From Octadecabacter antarcticus 307 (GTDB taxonomy: Bacteria > Pseudomonadota > Alphaproteobacteria > Rhodobacterales > Rhodobacteraceae), in the NCBI RefSeq assembly GCF_000155675.2, contig NC_020911.1:151501-215500 (forward strand): DNA of 64,000 nucleotides, given 5' to 3'. Positions 18,394-26,413 of this stretch are shown here, one piece after another. The stretch's first letter is position 1. Each line of letters begins with the position of its first letter. The notes under the pieces were generated by a model. The model was not told the DNA's origin. It searched no databases and worked only from the letters and a program-made list of their open reading frames with translations. The position numbers and the translations under genes were made by a program.

Positions 18394-19010
18394 TTGGCAC
18401 TAAGCTGTCGGTCAATTGCGGCGGCGGCGATGTCTTTGTCATCGCTGTCAGTCTCACGGTATTCACGACTGCGCACACCGGGGATCAGGTTGAACTGGTC
18501 TGACAGATTGTTCGGGAACAGGGTGGTGCGGATGCTCTCAAAGCCCGGCAACTGTCCCAACATGCGTGATGTGTGGGTCGTGCAGGCGGCTTTGGGCGTC
18601 GGTCCGTTAGCCATCACCAAGCGCAAAGCGTGCTCTGCGACTTGCGGTGACACGTCGACCTCCTGAATTAACGTGTAAAATGTCACGCGCGAATGGTACG
18701 AAACATAAAGTTGTTCAATCTGCGGTGTGATACCGAAGTGAACATCGTTGCGTTCCGGAATCGACGAATGGCCGAATGTGCCGGCAGGATCCCACAAAAC
18801 GCGCTGACTGGCATTAATCATCAGTCCAGTGTGTGCGCCATTGTGTGAGCTTGTGTTTTTCATCGTCACCAGCGTCAGGGATTTTGGCCCCGGATGCACA
18901 TAGGCAACACGGTCAATCGCCGCTTGTGGGGCGATGATTTCTTCGCGGATCACACCACCGCATGCCGCAAGAGCAAGGGGTGCAGACAGCACAAACGCAC
19001 GGCGTTTCAT
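18387..19010 (-). CDS. Putative lipoprotein, unknown function
   Basis: A 207-residue protein with a lipoprotein signal (MKRRAFVLSAPLALAAC, lipobox LAAC, acylated Cys17). The mature part carries SLTLVTMKNTSSHNGAHTGLMI, LWDPAGTFGHSS and, later, ACTTHTSRML. A His in the first block and a Cys in the last would be compatible with a permuted papain-like fold, but this is a weak guess. It has no long membrane segments. It lies downstream of the CoxIV gene on the same strand. It is likely attached to a membrane in the periplasm. Confidence 0.75.
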   Translation of the reverse strand: MKRRAFVLSAPLALAACGGVIREEIIAPQAAIDRVAYVHPGPKSLTLVTMKNTSSHNGAHTGLMINASQRVLWDPAGTFGHSSIPERNDVHFGITPQIEQLYVSYHSRVTFYTLIQEVDVSPQVAEHALRLVMANGPTPKAACTTHTSRMLGQLPGFESIRTTLFPNNLSDQFNLIPGVRSREYRETDSDDKDIAAAAIDRQLSANQ

Positions 19011-19016
19011 GGAAGT

Positions 19017-19151
19017 TTATCCGTTGATCAGGGCCAGAAGGATGAGCGAGATGACGATAATGACAGCGATTTTCGTCACCATGCTCATGAAGCCGTTGAA
19101 GGTTTTTTCCTGAACGCTTATGTCCATTTCGCCGTGCTTATGATCAGGCAT
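19017..19151 (-). CDS. aa3-type cytochrome c oxidase subunit IV
   Basis: A 44-residue single-span protein, MPDHKHGEMDISVQEKTFNG..., ending in a hydrophobic helix (IAVIIVISLILLALING). The N-terminal DHKHGxMDI..QEKTFxGFM pattern is that of the bacterial aa3-CoxIV family. This accessory subunit of the aa3 oxidase is dispensable for activity in Paracoccus and Rhodobacter. AAGGA lies about 6 bases before the ATG. The catalytic oxidase subunits are not in the window. Confidence 0.9.
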   Translation of the reverse strand: MPDHKHGEMDISVQEKTFNGFMSMVTKIAVIIVISLILLALING

Positions 19152-19222
19152 GTTATCTTCCTTATTTCGCTTTTATCGGGCTCTAGCCGATTTACGGGGC
19201 AATGTCAGCCCCACACGTGTCG

Positions 19223-19678
19223 TCAGGACGTCGCATCAACACTGTCCAGTTCAGCTGCCAATCGAAATCCGATCCGTTCCGGTTCTGCCGTTTCAACCTG
19301 TTTGGGGAGCGCGCGCAGCTTGACTGATAGCTGGCTAACATGTTGGATCAGCTGCGTTTTGGCGCCGGATGGATCTGACCCATAAAAGGTGATGATATCG
19401 GGGTCGTAATACCCCATACCTTCAATCTTGATGACGCCGGAACTGTCGCCCGCGAACCCCATCGCGACTTCGTGTTCATTGTCGAGCTGCTTTTCGAAAT
19501 TCTGAATATAGAGGATGAGGCGCTCATAGGCCCAACGCGCGGGACTTTTGGGTGTCTTTTGTGCCTTTATGGCGCTGGCGTCGGGGGCGCATTTGGTCGG
19601 ATCGACATGGACCTCATGAATACGCGGAATGGCGTCGGCCTCAAACGCTTCGGCGGAGGTGGCGATCTTATTGTCCAT
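19223..19678 (-). CDS. Conserved soluble protein (DUF6173-like)
   Basis: A 151-residue soluble protein. The middle AYERLILYIQNFEKQLDNEHEVAMGFAG, followed by VIKIEGMGYYDPDIITFYG and a C-terminal helix (KTQLIQHVSQLSVKLRALP), is a compact pattern I associate with the alphaproteobacterial DUF6173 family. That assignment is tentative. Function is unknown. It lies 18 bases downstream of the Lrp-type regulator gene and may be co-transcribed with it. Confidence 0.75.
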   Translation of the reverse strand: MDNKIATSAEAFEADAIPRIHEVHVDPTKCAPDASAIKAQKTPKSPARWAYERLILYIQNFEKQLDNEHEVAMGFAGDSSGVIKIEGMGYYDPDIITFYGSDPSGAKTQLIQHVSQLSVKLRALPKQVETAEPERIGFRLAAELDSVDATS

Positions 19679-19696
19679 TTTTAGGTCCCTTCAAGG

Positions 19697-20158
19697 CTAA
19701 AACGGCAGAGCCGTGGTGTCTTTGATGTCTTCCATAACGAAACTGGCGGAAATATCCGATACAGAAATCCGTGATGTCAGGCGTTTGTAAAATAGATCAT
19801 ATGCCACAACATCCGCGAGCCGCACCTTGAGCACGTAATCCAGATCACCCGTCATGCGCTGGGCTGACGTAATTTCAGGCAGGGCGGCGATTGCGGCCGC
19901 AAAATCTTTGCGCCAACTGTCGGAATGGTGATCTGTGCGGATCAACACCAACACAGTCAGGGGGCAACCGATCTTGATCGGATCAAGCAGCGCGACGCGT
20001 GCGCGGATAATGCCATTGGCCTCCATCGCTTTGATCCGCCGCCAACAGGCATTGCGCGACAGGGCGACCTGATCCGAAATCGCGTCGACAGATTGCGTGG
20101 CATCAGTTTGCAATATAGCAAGGATGCGCTGGTCGATTGTATCGAGTTCATGCTTCAT
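19697..20158 (-). CDS. Lrp/AsnC family transcriptional regulator
   Basis: A 153-residue protein. The N-terminal winged HTH is at about 5-65 (LDTIDQRILAILQTDATQSVDAISDQVALSRNACWRRIKAME). The C-terminal RAM/AsnC effector domain (TVLVLIRTD..., QRMTGDLDYVLKVRLADV) binds amino acids and oligomerises. The ATG at 20158 is fixed by MKHELDTID. The target genes are unknown. A divergent small gene starts 105 bases away, so the intergenic region may hold an autoregulatory operator. Confidence 0.93.
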   Translation of the reverse strand: MKHELDTIDQRILAILQTDATQSVDAISDQVALSRNACWRRIKAMEANGIIRARVALLDPIKIGCPLTVLVLIRTDHHSDSWRKDFAAAIAALPEITSAQRMTGDLDYVLKVRLADVVAYDLFYKRLTSRISVSDISASFVMEDIKDTTALPF

Positions 20159-20262
20159 AGCGGGATAGTATCCCAGTTATCATGCCCTTGGCCATAGCAT
20201 TTGGGACGTGTTTGCGGTGTGAAACGTATAGGATTGTGAAAAGCAATTACAGGAGCCATCCA

Positions 20263-20499
20263 ATGTCCAACCTCAGCACAACGACCCGTACCAGCTTGAT
20301 TGACCGCTGGTTTCTTGCCCATCCCGCAACGGTGGACGAAACCTATTTCCAGCATATGCGGTTTGCAGGTGGCTTTGCGTTCTGGCTGATGGTTGCAGGG
20401 GGCGCTGCCCTGGTACATTCGGTGATCCCTGCACTGTGCGAAACGACCGCTGGCCGTATTTTGGGCAAGTTGACCGCGCGGATGAACGCACGGCACTAG
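20263..20499 (+). CDS. DUF6356-like small membrane protein
   Basis: A 78-residue protein, MSNLSTTTRTSLIDRWFLAHPATVDETYFQHM..., with one central hydrophobic segment (GGFAFWLMVAGGAALVHSVIPALC) and a basic tail. HPxxVxETYxxHxxxA is typical of a family annotated as DUF6356, sometimes wrongly called a capsule biosynthesis protein. AGGAG (20251-20255) sets the start at 20263 and excludes a longer reading. Function is unknown. Confidence 0.8.
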   Translation: MSNLSTTTRTSLIDRWFLAHPATVDETYFQHMRFAGGFAFWLMVAGGAALVHSVIPALCETTAGRILGKLTARMNARH

Positions 20500-20552
20500 C
20501 AGGTGTCGGATCGCGACCTCTCGACGCCCGAAAATACCGTTGTAACAATGAA

Positions 20553-20579
20553 TGACGCAGGCGTTTGCGCCCTGCGTCA
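20553..20579. terminator. Bidirectional hairpin between convergent genes
   Basis: TGACGCAGG and CCTGCGTCA form a perfect 9-bp stem around a 9-base loop. It lies after the small membrane protein gene and overlaps the stop codon of the MBL hydrolase gene. T-runs are weak on both sides, so termination may be inefficient or Rho-assisted. Confidence 0.5.
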
Positions 20580-21602
20580 GACGGCCTGAAACCAATAGGC
20601 CCCGTCGCGCAATTCGCGCGTGGCTTGGCCGGTTTGGTGCAGGTGATTGAGGTGGGCAAGGGATTCAACGAGCGCTAGGCCGTAAACGCCCTCGCCGATC
20701 TCACGTTTGAACAATGGCTTAAAGCAATCGCCAGCACGTTGGGGTTCGGCGATGTGGGCAATCAGTCGCTTAAGCGCACCATGATGATTTTCGATCAGTT
20801 GCTGCATGCGTTTTGGCAAGCCCGTAAACGGCAGTTTATGGCCACCAAGCACCAGATGGTCGGTCCGCGCAAAAGGGGCCAGCCGTTCGCAGGCTTCTAG
20901 CCATTCTGCCAGCGGGTCGGCGTCGGGTTCGGTTGGATAGACACCGATGTTCGGGCTGATGGACGGCAGCAACTGATCGCCGCCTATGACAAGATTGTCA
21001 TCCTGGCTCCAGAACGTTGCGTGTTCCGGCGCGTGGCCATTGCCCATGCGGATGGTCCATGTGCGCCCGCCCATCCGGATGGTCCCGCCGTCTTGCAGTC
21101 TGGTGAAACCCAGCGGCATTGGGTGAACGCAATCGGCGAAGTTAAAGGGGCGATCCTTGCGGCGTTTCGCCAACAGATCATCAGCCATGCCTGCGCGTTT
21201 GTAAAATTCAATGGACTGCGATGGGTAAGTGGGCTGTTCGTCCAACGTCAACATCCGTGCCATCAGCCATGCGGTGCGTGGCATCGCCAGTCCCGCGCCA
21301 GCGTCCTGAAACCAACCAGCCAGCCCGATGTGATCAGGGTGATGATGGGTGCCAATAACGCGGCTGACAGGTTTGCCTGCCAGTGGTCCGGCCAGCAAAT
21401 CATCCCAAATGGCGCGGGTTTTGCGGCTGTCGACTCCAGTGTCGATCACCGTCCAACCGATCCCATCATCCAGCGCATAGACATTGACGTGATCCAGCGC
21501 CATTGGCAGTGGCAGGCGCATCCAAAGGACGCCGTCCGCGACTTCGATTGCTTTGCCAAGCTCAGGCGGTTCAGACCACGGATAGCGGATCAAATCAGGC
21601 AA
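20577..21602 (-). CDS. MBL-fold metallo-hydrolase
   Basis: A 341-residue metallo-beta-lactamase-fold hydrolase with the metal motif HxHxDH (His86, His88, Asp90, His91 in GTHHHPDHIG). Further ligands are probable in NGHAPEH and VLGGHKL. The start is TTG at 21602, where LPDLIRYPWSEPP overlaps the acyl-CoA dehydrogenase stop by 8 bases. There is no other start before the conserved YPW...PPxxG region. Homologues lie beside acyl-CoA dehydrogenase genes in roseobacters. A thioester hydrolase role would fit but is inference. Confidence 0.87.
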   Translation of the reverse strand: MPDLIRYPWSEPPELGKAIEVADGVLWMRLPLPMALDHVNVYALDDGIGWTVIDTGVDSRKTRAIWDDLLAGPLAGKPVSRVIGTHHHPDHIGLAGWFQDAGAGLAMPRTAWLMARMLTLDEQPTYPSQSIEFYKRAGMADDLLAKRRKDRPFNFADCVHPMPLGFTRLQDGGTIRMGGRTWTIRMGNGHAPEHATFWSQDDNLVIGGDQLLPSISPNIGVYPTEPDADPLAEWLEACERLAPFARTDHLVLGGHKLPFTGLPKRMQQLIENHHGALKRLIAHIAEPQRAGDCFKPLFKREIGEGVYGLALVESLAHLNHLHQTGQATRELRDGAYWFQAV

Positions 21603-23295
21603 CCAGATCGTCCAGCGTGATTGCCATCAGATCATCGCCACCCTCGCGCACATGGGCCAGAAGGCCTGTGTGTTCGGGCAAGATACGCTTGATGTAGAAT
21701 GTCGCGAGGCGCTTGCGCGTCCCGTCACCCTGCGCCGCAGCGGTCAGATGATAATGCCCGCCGAGCACCCTTGCAAAGGCGCGCAAGTAGGGAACCGCGC
21801 CTGCGAAACGGTCGGTTATATCCTGCGTGGCCAGCCATTCGGTTGTTTCGCGCAGCGTTTCTGCTGCTTGCCAGACGGGTTCCGCCAAATCTGGCATCGT
21901 TGCTTTGGCGGCGTCAGCGGCGGCTTCAATTTCATCAAGCAATGCAAAGGCCGCATCGCCACCGTCCATCATTTTGCGCGCTACAAGGTCCATGGCTTGG
22001 ATGCCGTTGGTACCTTCGTAAATTGTGGTGACGCGCACGTCGCGGGCGTATTGCGCCGCGCCAGTTTCTTCGATGAACCCCATGCCACCGTGGGTCTGGA
22101 TACCAGTCGATGTGATCTCAACACCAATATCAGTTCCGAACGCTTTTGATATCGGGGTGAGCAGTGCTGCGCGCGCGGTCCACGCGCCGTCCCCCGTGGC
22201 GTTGGCCATGTCGATCGCGACTGCATTGGCCAGCGAAATAGCGCGGGCGGCGAAAATATCAGCCTTCATTGACGCCAGCATACGGCGCACGTCAGCGTGT
22301 TCGGCAATGGTCCCTGTTCCACCAGCTTTACCCTGTTTGCGGTCCATCGCGTAGGCCAGCGCGTGCTGATACGCAGCTTCGGCGACACCGATGCCTTGCG
22401 TCGCAACGCCGAGGCGGGCGTTATTCATCATCGTGAACATCGCGGCCATGCCTGCGTGTTTTTCGCCAACCAGCCAGCCCTTGGCGCCCGCGTATTCCAT
22501 AACCGCCGTTGGCGATCCGTGCAGGCCCATCTTATGTTCCAAGCTAATCACCCGCAGATCGTTACGCTCGCCTAGATTTCCATCCGCGTCGGGGATCCGT
22601 TTCGGGACCATAAACAGGCTGATACCTTTGGTGCCAGCAACGCCGTCAGGCAAACGTGCAAGCACAAGGTGGCAGACGTTTTCAGTGAAATCGTTGTCCG
22701 CCCATGAGATATATATTTTTTGGCCAGAAATCGCATAGCTGCCGTCATCGTTGGGTACCGCCGTGGAACGCAACGCGCCAACGTCCGATCCAGCCTGAGG
22801 TTCGGTCAGGTTCATTGTGCCTGCCCATTCACCCGAAATTAGTTTCGGCAGATACAGGTCCTTGATCGCGTCGCTGGCATGATGTTCCAGCGCTTCGATT
22901 TGGCCTTGGCACATCAGCGGGTTGAGTTGCAGGGACAGGCAAGCGCCTGCCATCATATCGTTCACTGTGGTCGCCAGCGTCAGCGGCAATCCCATGCCAC
23001 CGTTTTCGGTGGAGGCTGAAATGCCGATCCAGCCACCGTTTGCGATGGCTTTGAACCCGTCGCCAAATCCGGGCGAGGTGCGCACAACGCCGTTTTCCAG
23101 AACGGCCGGATGCTGATCGCCCAACTTTTGCAGCGGTGCCAGAACCTCATCGCTCAGTTTTGCGGCCTCAGTCAGGATCGCGTCACACATATCAGGCGTG
23201 GCTTCGGCAAACCGATCTGTCGCGGCGACTTGGTGGAAGCCCACGACATGGTCCATAATGAAACGGAAATCAGTGATCGGTGAACGATAGGGCAT
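21595..23295 (-). CDS. Acyl-CoA dehydrogenase (long form with C-terminal extension)
   Basis: FAD enzyme introducing the alpha-beta double bond into acyl-CoA, passing electrons to ETF and then to the ETF-QO encoded at 12741. The 566 residues start MPYRSPITDFRF, the N-terminal cap typical of the long AcdA-like branch. MNLTEPQAGSDVG and the substrate-domain motif YEGTNGIQAMDL, with the catalytic Glu, are present. A roughly 130-residue C-terminal domain follows. GGAG lies 8 bases before the ATG at 23295. The chain length of the substrate is unknown. Confidence 0.94.
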   Translation of the reverse strand: MPYRSPITDFRFIMDHVVGFHQVAATDRFAEATPDMCDAILTEAAKLSDEVLAPLQKLGDQHPAVLENGVVRTSPGFGDGFKAIANGGWIGISASTENGGMGLPLTLATTVNDMMAGACLSLQLNPLMCQGQIEALEHHASDAIKDLYLPKLISGEWAGTMNLTEPQAGSDVGALRSTAVPNDDGSYAISGQKIYISWADNDFTENVCHLVLARLPDGVAGTKGISLFMVPKRIPDADGNLGERNDLRVISLEHKMGLHGSPTAVMEYAGAKGWLVGEKHAGMAAMFTMMNNARLGVATQGIGVAEAAYQHALAYAMDRKQGKAGGTGTIAEHADVRRMLASMKADIFAARAISLANAVAIDMANATGDGAWTARAALLTPISKAFGTDIGVEITSTGIQTHGGMGFIEETGAAQYARDVRVTTIYEGTNGIQAMDLVARKMMDGGDAAFALLDEIEAAADAAKATMPDLAEPVWQAAETLRETTEWLATQDITDRFAGAVPYLRAFARVLGGHYHLTAAAQGDGTRKRLATFYIKRILPEHTGLLAHVREGGDDLMAITLDDLVA

Positions 23296-23431
23296 AGAAA
23301 CGCTCCGGTAATTGGGTTCTTGGTTTCGCCGCATTGGTTTGCAGTCTTGGATTCGCAAAAAGGGCAGCGTATGTCGCCAATAACAGGAAAGCTATCTGCA
23401 TGGGCAATACCCGCAACCAAAACGCGACGTC

Positions 23432-24379
23432 ATGAATAATTTGACCACACGCATCTTTGTGACTGATCGCACTGAACTGGACAAGGCTGCATGCGTTCTG
23501 GCTGGCGGCGGGCTTGTCGCGTTTCCGACTGAAACGGTTTATGGGCTGGGTGTGGACGCGTGCAACAGTGACGCTGTCGCGCGGCTTTACCTCGCGAAGG
23601 GACGGCCAAGTTTCAATCCGCTCATTGTGCATATTGGATCCATTGAAGCGGCGCAGCAGTTTGTAGATTTTGATGACACCGCGCTGGCGCTGGCGCAGGC
23701 GTTTTGGCCCGGTGCGTTGACTTTGGTCCTGCCATTGCGCCACGACAGTACGATTTCGCCACTGGTGACCGCAGGTCTGGGGACTTTGGCAATACGCGTG
23801 CCGGATCACGGTGTTGCCAATAGGTTGCTGGCTGCGTTTGGCGGGCCGATTGCCGCGCCATCTGCCAATCCGTCAGGGCAGGTTAGTCCGACGAAATTTG
23901 CCCATGTCCGCGACCTAATGTCGGGCCGGATTGATGGAGTTATAGACGGTGGTGATTGTGGTGTGGGGTTGGAATCGACGATTATCGCGATGAAACCTGT
24001 GCCGACTTTGCTGCGCGCAGGTGGCCTTCCAGTTGAGGCAATAGAGGCGGCTTTGGGATATAATTTAGCGCTTACTGGGGAAACGTCCGCACCGTCTTCA
24101 CCGGGTCAATTGGCGTCACATTATGCACCGAAAGGCACGGTGCGGTTGAACGCGCGATCGGTGGAAACGGGTGAGACGTTGTTGGGTTTTGGCCCGGTTG
24201 AGGCAGTGATAAATCTATCCTCGTCAGGTGATTTGGTACAAGCTGCCGCAGGCTTGTTTGATGCGTTGCACCAGTTAAATGCGATGGGGGCTGCGCGGAT
24301 TGCAGTGTCGCCGATCCCGGATCACGGGCTGGGCCGCGCAATCAATGATCGGTTGCGGCGCGCGGCTGCACCACGTTAA
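23432..24379 (+). CDS. L-threonylcarbamoyladenylate synthase (Sua5 type)
   Basis: Makes threonylcarbamoyl-AMP for the universal t6A37 modification of ANN-decoding tRNAs. The 315 residues comprise a YrdC domain (GGLVAFPTETVYGLGVDA, KGRPSFNPLIVH, APSANPSGQVSPT) and a C-terminal Sua5 extension after the linker SSPGQLASHYAPK. It is therefore the long Sua5 form rather than the short TsaC form. It is divergent from the acyl-CoA dehydrogenase gene and convergent with the yqgE-like gene. Confidence 0.95.
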   Translation: MNNLTTRIFVTDRTELDKAACVLAGGGLVAFPTETVYGLGVDACNSDAVARLYLAKGRPSFNPLIVHIGSIEAAQQFVDFDDTALALAQAFWPGALTLVLPLRHDSTISPLVTAGLGTLAIRVPDHGVANRLLAAFGGPIAAPSANPSGQVSPTKFAHVRDLMSGRIDGVIDGGDCGVGLESTIIAMKPVPTLLRAGGLPVEAIEAALGYNLALTGETSAPSSPGQLASHYAPKGTVRLNARSVETGETLLGFGPVEAVINLSSSGDLVQAAAGLFDALHQLNAMGAARIAVSPIPDHGLGRAINDRLRRAAAPR

Positions 24380-24395
24380 GGCGCGATTTTTCCAG

Positions 24396-24962
24396 TTAGG
24401 CTGACCCACCCGACGCTGATAACATCAACGGATCTACGCCAAGGACCTTAAGCGCCGCAGTCCATTTATGTTCGGCGGCGCGACCGAACAGGATGTCATC
24501 TGTCGCGTCACACACCAGCCAGCCGTTTTTGACCAACTCACTTTCAATCTGCCCCGGACCCCAGCCGGTATACCCGAGCCCCAACATCGACCGTTTCGGC
24601 CCGCTGCCGGTTGCAATGTCTTCAAGGATATCAAGGGTGGCAGTCATTGCGAAGCCGCCCGCGACCTCCATGGTGCCAGCGCCCGATGCATAATCAGACG
24701 TATGCAACACAAATCCGCGGCCTGTTTCAACGGGCCCGCCAATGTGAATGCGGATATCGGTGGTCTGGTCGCCTTCGTCGATCGACAACTGTTCCAAAAG
24801 GTCCGAAAATCGCACGTCCGGCGCGGGTTTGTTGACCATTAGCCCCATAGCACCGTCGGCAGAATGCGCGCACATGAAGATCACCGCGCGATCAAAGCGC
24901 GGATCACCCATATCGGGCATCGCAATCAAAAGTTTGCCAGTAAGGTCAGTGGTATCTGTCAT
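24396..24962 (-). CDS. YqgE/AlgH family protein
   Basis: A 188-residue protein beginning LTGKLLIAMPDMGDPRFDRAVIFMCAHSADGAMGLMVNKP, the signature of the UPF0301/YqgE (AlgH) family. The later GGPVETGRGFVLHT is also diagnostic. The family's biochemical role is not established. AlgH was first noted in alginate regulation, and structures suggest nucleotide or protein binding. It is a single gene on the minus strand. Confidence 0.94.
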   Translation of the reverse strand: MTDTTDLTGKLLIAMPDMGDPRFDRAVIFMCAHSADGAMGLMVNKPAPDVRFSDLLEQLSIDEGDQTTDIRIHIGGPVETGRGFVLHTSDYASGAGTMEVAGGFAMTATLDILEDIATGSGPKRSMLGLGYTGWGPGQIESELVKNGWLVCDATDDILFGRAAEHKWTAALKVLGVDPLMLSASGGSA

Positions 24963-25092
24963 ACCCTTAAGATGGGGCTGTTAAAGAAAATTCACAAGTG
25001 CGGTTTGCACGCAAAGGGCGCGCGCGGCTCACTGACATATCGCTCCCCCAAACGTGACTTCCTTTTGCGTCGCGATTGGCTGAGTAAGACGT

Positions 25093-25896
25093 ATGACTTA
25101 TAAGATTTTTACATCAATTCTGGCTCTTTGTGTCGCGCCCCCCGCACTAGCAGGCCCTGCGGATGGTATCGTCGAGCTTGAGGTTTTGATCGGCTGGCGC
25201 ACAGACAATGGCACCCACATGGCGGGTCTACAGCTACGACTTGCGCCGGGATGGAAGACCTATTGGCGCACGCCCGGCGATGGGGGCATCCCGCCACGAT
25301 TTGGCTGGCTAGGGTCGCAGAATCTAGCAGCAGCTGCGTTTCATTGGCCTGTCCCCGAGGTTTTCGATCAAAACGGAATGCGATCTATCGGCTATACCAA
25401 CGTCGTGGTTATTCCGGTCGAAATGACGCTCAACGATCCGAATACGCCCGCGCAGATGCGTGGGCAAATTCAGATTGGCGTTTGCGAAGAAATTTGCGTG
25501 CCGGTGCTGTTGGATTTTGACGCGGTTCTGCCTGTGGGCGGGGCGCGCGATCCGTCAATTGTAGCGGCGCTGCTTGGCCGACCCATGACCGAAGGCGAGG
25601 CAGGCGTTGGCGCGGTCACTTGCGCCATTGATCCGATGATCGACGGTTTGCGCCTGACAACCCGTGTCGAAATGGCCCCGACGGGTGGCGACGAAGCCGT
25701 GGTGATTGAGGCGGGCGATCAACAAGTCTGGGTGTCGCAACCAGAAACTTGGCGTGAGGGGAGCGTGCTGTTTGCGCGTTCTGACATGATGCATGTCAGT
25801 GGGGGTGGCTTTGCGTTGAACCGGTCAGACGTGCGTATTACGGTTCTGGCGGGTGGCAAGGCTGTCGATATTCGCGGCTGTGACGCCGCGCAGTAA
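25093..25896 (+). CDS. Periplasmic DsbD-alpha-like domain protein
   Basis: A 267-residue exported protein with a signal peptide ending near residue 20 (ILALCVAPPALAG). A domain like the N-terminal immunoglobulin-fold domain of DsbD follows, with the pair Cys131/Cys135 (GVCEEICVP). There is no DsbD membrane domain, so it may be a stand-alone disulfide-exchange or reductase partner. Similar 'protein-disulfide reductase DsbD domain' proteins are common next to YqgE in roseobacters. It is the last host gene before the mobile element. Confidence 0.85.
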   Translation: MTYKIFTSILALCVAPPALAGPADGIVELEVLIGWRTDNGTHMAGLQLRLAPGWKTYWRTPGDGGIPPRFGWLGSQNLAAAAFHWPVPEVFDQNGMRSIGYTNVVVIPVEMTLNDPNTPAQMRGQIQIGVCEEICVPVLLDFDAVLPVGGARDPSIVAALLGRPMTEGEAGVGAVTCAIDPMIDGLRLTTRVEMAPTGGDEAVVIEAGDQQVWVSQPETWREGSVLFARSDMMHVSGGGFALNRSDVRITVLAGGKAVDIRGCDAAQ

Positions 25897-25910
25897 TCTG
25901 GGCGCACTGA

Positions 25911-25921
25911 CGGACGTCTAG
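25911..25921. repeat. Outer 11-bp direct repeat, left copy
   Basis: CGGACGTCTAG occurs here, 15 bases after the DsbD-like gene, and again in the same orientation at 36660-36670 over the RND permease stop codon. The two copies flank the mobile element outside its 19-bp attachment repeats. Chance is possible. It might be the trace of an older insertion or duplication. Confidence 0.35.
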
Positions 25922-26050
25922 AACGCATAACATAGGTGAGTGGGCCTGACATAGTGCGTCTGGATAAATTTAATAACTATAAAAACATGCGATTTTAAGA
26001 CTTTACTCTGACATGGGGTGCCCCGAGATGCCTTGACAGCGCATCAAAAA

Positions 26051-26069
26051 TTAGTGACCAGTTAGTGAC
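26051..26069. repeat. Left attachment site (attL) core
   Basis: Left copy of the 19-bp direct repeat. It is internally repetitive: TTAGTGACC occurs at 26051-26059 and again at 26062-26070, 11 bases apart. Identity with the right copy stops exactly at both ends. It lies 65 bases upstream of the first ORF of the element. Confidence 0.85.
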
Positions 26070-26115
26070 CGGCGCGTTATGCGTTGTGATTTATTAACTG
26101 AAAGAGAAGCCAAGC

Positions 26116-26400
26116 ATGGGTCACTATTTTATGTATGCAAAAACCAACGTGAACACGGACGCGTCTGCAGCCATTGCAGAACTCGTGGACGTGAGAGCGG
26201 TCCAAGGCGCGTTGTGCTTGGTGGACATGCAGACCTTGAGCGACGATGCCCACGCCTTGTGTCCGGCAGGGGGCCGCAACACAGCGGCGTTGCTGCAAAT
26301 GTTGCTGGAAGACGGCGGCGTCAGCACTCACGCCGCTGCCTGCGCAATCAACCAACCTGACATTTTTGTGGAACACTACCGCGCCGCCGTTGGCATTTGA
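26116..26400 (+). CDS. Hypothetical protein, first gene of the element
   Basis: A 94-residue protein, MGHYFMYAKTNVNTDASAAIAELVDV..., with no recognised domain and no membrane segment. The C-terminal half (NTAALLQMLLEDGGVSTHAAACAINQ) looks helical. A purine-rich AGAGAAG lies 7 bases upstream of the ATG. The integrase start follows 13 bases downstream, so the two are probably one transcript. It is a candidate recombination accessory or small regulator by position only. Confidence 0.6.
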   Translation: MGHYFMYAKTNVNTDASAAIAELVDVRAVQGALCLVDMQTLSDDAHALCPAGGRNTAALLQMLLEDGGVSTHAAACAINQPDIFVEHYRAAVGI

Positions 26401-26413
26401 GGGGGACACCACA

